From JBEKCP01 sp050014815 (lineage in GTDB: Bacteria; Planctomycetota; Planctomycetia; Pirellulales; Thermoguttaceae), in assembly GCA_050014815.1 (NCBI GenBank), contig JBEKCP010000550.1, positions 1 to 7,324 of the forward strand: a DNA stretch of 7,324 nucleotides. The letters are read 5' to 3'. The notes beneath the pieces were generated by a model. It was not told where the DNA came from. It saw nothing but the letters and a program-made list of their open reading frames with translations, and did no database searches. Positions 5,608-7,324 of this stretch are shown piece by piece (the first letter of the stretch is position 1; every line of letters starts with the position of its first letter). A program made the position numbers and the translations under genes.

Positions 5608-6534
5608 CTACCGTCTCGCGTCGAGCCAGGCCACGAGGTCCGCGAGGACCTGCTCGTGCTCGGGCTCGTGGAAGATGTCGTGGTAGAGGCCGTCGTAGAG
5701 GCGGAGCGTCTTGTCGGCAGAGCCGGCCAGGCGGTAGAACTCCCGGCTGCCGTCCGGGTCGCAGAGCCGGTCGGCCGTCCCCTGGAGCACCAGGAGCGGC
5801 AGTTGAAGCGATCCGGCGGCGGCTTCCAGCCGCCGCATGGCGCGGAGGATTTCGGCGCCGGTGCGGACGGGAAAGCGGCCGTGGAACACCAGCGGATCGG
5901 CCTGGAACTCCGCGACGACCGCCGGGTCCCGCGAGAGGCTCTGAAAGCTGACCTGCACGAGTCTCAGCCGCGGCAGCCATCGGCCGACCAGGCCCGCCAG
6001 ATGACGCAGCACCGGAAACACCCGGTCGTGAAGACGCAGAGCGGAGGCACTGAGGACCAATCCCCGTACCGGCGGCCCAAAGGGGACAGTCCCATTTTCG
6101 CGACCATGCCGACCAACGCTTCGCGTCGGTGCCCGATGGTGCCCGCGAAAATCGGGACAGTCCCCCGGCGGCCGGCGCGAAAGCGACCAGAGCGCCGCGA
6201 TCAGGCCGCCCATGCTGTGGCCCAGCACGAACAAGGGCTTTCCCGGCTCGCGCCGGCCGACCACGTCGAACCACCGGTCGAGATCCTCCAGGTAGCGGTC
6301 GAAAGAATCGACGAAGCACCGCGGGCCGCCCGAGCGGCCGTGCCCGCGGAGGTCCATCGCGTAAACGGCGTAGCCATGTTCCACCAGGACCTCGGCCGTA
6401 GAGGCGTGACGGCCGCCATGCTCGGCGAGGCCGGGCACGACGATCACAACCGCGGCGGCGGCCTCCGGCAGCCACCCCTGCCCGTACAGGCCCAGACCGT
6501 CACCGCCCAAGAAAGGAATCTCGTGGTGGAGCAT
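5608..6534 (-). CDS. Alpha/beta hydrolase, monoacylglycerol lipase-like (S33/Hydrolase_4)
   Basis: This 308-aa protein is a probable cytoplasmic serine esterase acting on monoacylglycerols or related esters; the exact substrate is unknown. The alpha/beta-hydrolase signs are complete: oxyanion-region VPGLAEHGGRH (residues 33-43), YAMDLRGHGRSGG (58-70), nucleophile elbow GHSMGG (105-110, Ser107), acid Asp255 in LLVLQGTADRLCDP, and base His285 in LYDGLYHDIFHEPE. No signal peptide is seen. The Ser-to-Asp spacing is about 30 residues longer than usual because residues 124-151 are encoded by an 84-bp palindromic repeat inserted in frame; without it the text reads naturally as SLSRRP-PVRGLVLSASALR. 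The insert lies after the helix following the nucleophile elbow, before the next core strand, so the enzyme may still fold. Upstream (77 bp) is the small exported-protein gene. No clear ribosome site precedes the ATG at 6534. Confidence 0.88.
   Translation of the reverse strand: MLHHEIPFLGGDGLGLYGQGWLPEAAAAVVIVVPGLAEHGGRHASTAEVLVEHGYAVYAMDLRGHGRSGGPRCFVDSFDRYLEDLDRWFDVVGRREPGKPLFVLGHSMGGLIAALWSLSRRPPGDCPDFRGHHRAPTRSVGRHGRENGTVPFGPPVRGLVLSASALRLHDRVFPVLRHLAGLVGRWLPRLRLVQVSFQSLSRDPAVVAEFQADPLVFHGRFPVRTGAEILRAMRRLEAAAGSLQLPLLVLQGTADRLCDPDGSREFYRLAGSADKTLRLYDGLYHDIFHEPEHEQVLADLVAWLDARR
6082..6165. repeat. Palindromic repeat inserted in frame within the hydrolase gene
   Basis: The left arm 6082-6102 and right arm 6144-6165 pair with one mismatch and one bulged base. 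The interior pairs further: accat 6103-6107 with atggt 6136-6140, and ccgac 6109-6113 with gtcgg 6125-6129. The element is 84 bp, exactly 28 codons, so the reading frame is kept. On the coding strand it encodes GDCPDFRGHH...GRENGTVP. Its arm is related to the intergenic inverted repeat at 1768-1844, sharing aaaggggacag at 6079-6089 and 1772-1782. Confidence 0.88.
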
Positions 6535-6611
6535 CTATACCGTGCCTGGAGAGTAGTGATACATTTCCGAAGGCGAAACGGCGCATTTCAGCCCGCGTAA
6601 ACTTTAGCGAC

Positions 6612-6929
6612 TCATAGTCCGACGCCAAGGGACACGCCCCCGGCCTGGAACTGGACGGCCGGGCCCGGGTACCCGTAATAGTAGTACCCCTGCGGCCCAT
6701 AAACCGGCGGGTAAACCACAGGCGGATAAACAGGTGTCGGCACGATGATCCTCGGCGCGGGATAGACGTAAATGGCCGGCGGGCGGACCACGGGTCCCCA
6801 GCCGCCATAATAATATCCATGGTGGCCATGGTGATGCACCTCCTCGATGCGACCATGGTCCGCCATCGCCACCGATTGGGCCATTGCCAGCGCTCCGAAC
6901 GTCATCAGGATCCATGCAGCGCGTCTCAT
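6612..6929 (-). CDS. Small exported Tyr/Pro/Gly-rich protein of unknown function
   Basis: This 105-aa precursor has a clear Sec signal peptide: Arg-Arg, a hydrophobic core (AAWILMTFGALAMAQSV) and cleavage predicted after Ala-Met-Ala23. The mature part of about 82 aa begins DHGRIEEVHHHGHHGYYYGG (24-43), with a His-rich patch that might bind metal. It continues with Pro/Tyr repeats (YPAPRIIVPTPVYPPVVYPPVY, about residues 56-77) and GYYYYGYPG, and ends in AVQFQAGGVSLGVGL. Such short secreted Tyr/Pro proteins are frequent in planctomycetes but have no known role; an envelope or matrix function is only a guess. The ATG at 6929 is chosen over a GTG at 6944 because AAGGAG lies 6 nt before the ATG, inside the longer version. 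The hydrolase lies 77 bp downstream in the same direction, so cotranscription is possible. Confidence 0.8.
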   Translation of the reverse strand: MRRAAWILMTFGALAMAQSVAMADHGRIEEVHHHGHHGYYYGGWGPVVRPPAIYVYPAPRIIVPTPVYPPVVYPPVYGPQGYYYYGYPGPAVQFQAGGVSLGVGL

Positions 6930-6935
6930 GACTGT

Positions 6936-6941
6936 CTCCTT
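6936..6941 (-). promoter_or_regulatory. Ribosome binding site of the small exported protein
   Basis: AAGGAG on the minus strand is 6 nt before the ATG at 6929. It is the best Shine-Dalgarno match in the window and rules out the in-frame GTG at 6944 as the start. Confidence 0.8.
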
Positions 6942-6944
6942 CAC

Positions 6945-7181
6945 TACTGCAAGTGATTTGGGGGTGGTCCACGCAACCGGCGTGCCGCCCGAACCCGGGC
7001 AGCCTCATGCCGGCCGCCGGTGTACTTGTAAGCACACGGCATGCCGAGGGAGGTCTTGACGTTCCATAACTTGCTTTTATTTAAGCGTTTAGGTCATCGC
7101 TTGCCCATCGGCGGCATGTCGAGGCGAGGCCATCATGCGCCATCATTGTGATTATGTGTTGAAGTCGCAATGATTACGCTA
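6945..7181. other. Non-coding region, no gene seen
   Basis: I see no convincing coding frame. The stretch holds the untranslated leader of the minus-strand exported-protein gene, a perfect 10-bp palindrome cggcatgccg (7037-7046), an AT-rich patch at about 7066-7090 that could contain that gene's promoter although no clear boxes are found, and a 7-bp inverted repeat (atcattg 7142-7148, caatgat 7168-7174). Confidence 0.5.
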
Positions 7182-7184
7182 CGT

Positions 7185-7273
7185 TTAGCGGGCGGGCTTG
7201 CCCGCCGTGTGGGACGCCGAAGGAGCCATGCTCCAACACGGCGCACCCAGAGGGTGCCCGGCCCGCCCGCTAA
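7185..7273. repeat. Cloverleaf-like palindromic repeat
   Basis: The outer arms ttagcgggcgggc (7185-7197) and gcccgcccgctaa (7261-7273) are perfect 13-bp complements. Inside are two side stems: gccgtgt/acacggc (7204-7210 with 7236-7242), topped by ggagc-cat-gctcc (7222-7234), and gcaccc-aga-gggtgc (7243-7257). Together they form a three-way junction. An alternative hairpin, ggcgggc-tt-gcccgcc, lies at the left arm (about 7191-7206). The right-arm sequence also occurs at 3-15, so the family is present at least twice in the window. Confidence 0.85.
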
Positions 7274-7297
7274 CCCGGATTATTCATGAGCGTGTGC

Positions 7298-7319
7298 CAC
7301 TGCTTGCTTGCAAGCAGTG
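7298..7319. repeat. Perfect hairpin repeat near the window edge
   Basis: cactgcttgc (7298-7307) and gcaagcagtg (7310-7319) are perfect 10-bp complements around tt. Only one hairpin is visible before the window ends. I recall similar cactgcttgc/gcaagcagtg units as common dispersed repeats in planctomycetes, so it may be part of a larger element. No T-tract follows within the window. Confidence 0.65.
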
Positions 7320-7324
7320 AATGG

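Noticed and set aside
5342..6475. Minus-strand frame of 377 codons running through the hydrolase region into the antitoxin
   Set aside because: Only its last 76 codons are real, as the antitoxin. The rest overlaps the hydrolase, which has a complete catalytic triad in another frame.
1..7324. The whole window as a composite transposon bounded by inverted copies of the 3-18 and 7182-7197 sequence
   Set aside because: There is no transposase or recombinase gene, the content is mainly housekeeping and hypothetical genes, and the same arm is part of a self-contained short palindrome, so dispersed copies explain it better.

Overview
The window looks like chromosomal DNA of a high-GC planctomycete (Planctomycetota, probably Pirellulales-like) or an uncultured relative. 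This rests on three things: the style of the large secreted protein of unknown function, the Tyr/Pro-rich exported small protein, and the density of short palindromic repeats, including one family that encodes peptides such as GDCPDF and ENGTVPF when it lies inside a gene. The assignment is an inference from recognition, not from a database search.

Plus strand, left part (1-1736). After a fragment of a palindromic repeat at the window edge come two genes that look like an operon. The first fuses a TsaC/YrdC threonylcarbamoyl-AMP synthase domain to a low-molecular-weight phosphatase domain whose active-site loop resembles the protein-arginine phosphatase YwlE. The second is rpiB, ribose-5-phosphate isomerase B. 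The functions and their order match the separate ywlC, ywlE and ywlF (rpiB) genes of Bacillus subtilis.

Plus strand, middle (1737-4938). A 276-base gap holds a long inverted repeat flanked by a 21-bp direct repeat. Then come a 190-aa conserved-looking protein of unknown function, a cloverleaf-like palindromic repeat, and a large exported protein preceded by a near-consensus promoter with an extended -10. The large gene is split into two frames by an apparent one-base deletion near 4076-4078. Restoring the base gives about 726 aa with a Sec signal peptide and an apparent twofold internal repeat.

Minus strand, right part (5034-6929). In transcription order (right to left) there is a small exported Tyr/Pro/Gly-rich protein, an alpha/beta hydrolase of the monoacylglycerol lipase type, and a type II toxin-antitoxin pair (Unstab_antitox-type antitoxin followed by a RelE/ParE-type toxin, overlapping by ATGA). 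The pair has its own near-consensus promoter placed so that the antitoxin mRNA should be leaderless. The hydrolase carries an 84-bp palindromic repeat inserted in frame (28 codons) between catalytic Ser and Asp. That repeat is related to the intergenic one after rpiB.

The right end (6930-7324) has no convincing gene. It holds a branched palindromic repeat, whose arm recurs inverted at the left edge of the window, and a further perfect hairpin. The main theme beyond the genes is invasion by several families of short palindromic elements, one of them inside a protein-coding gene.
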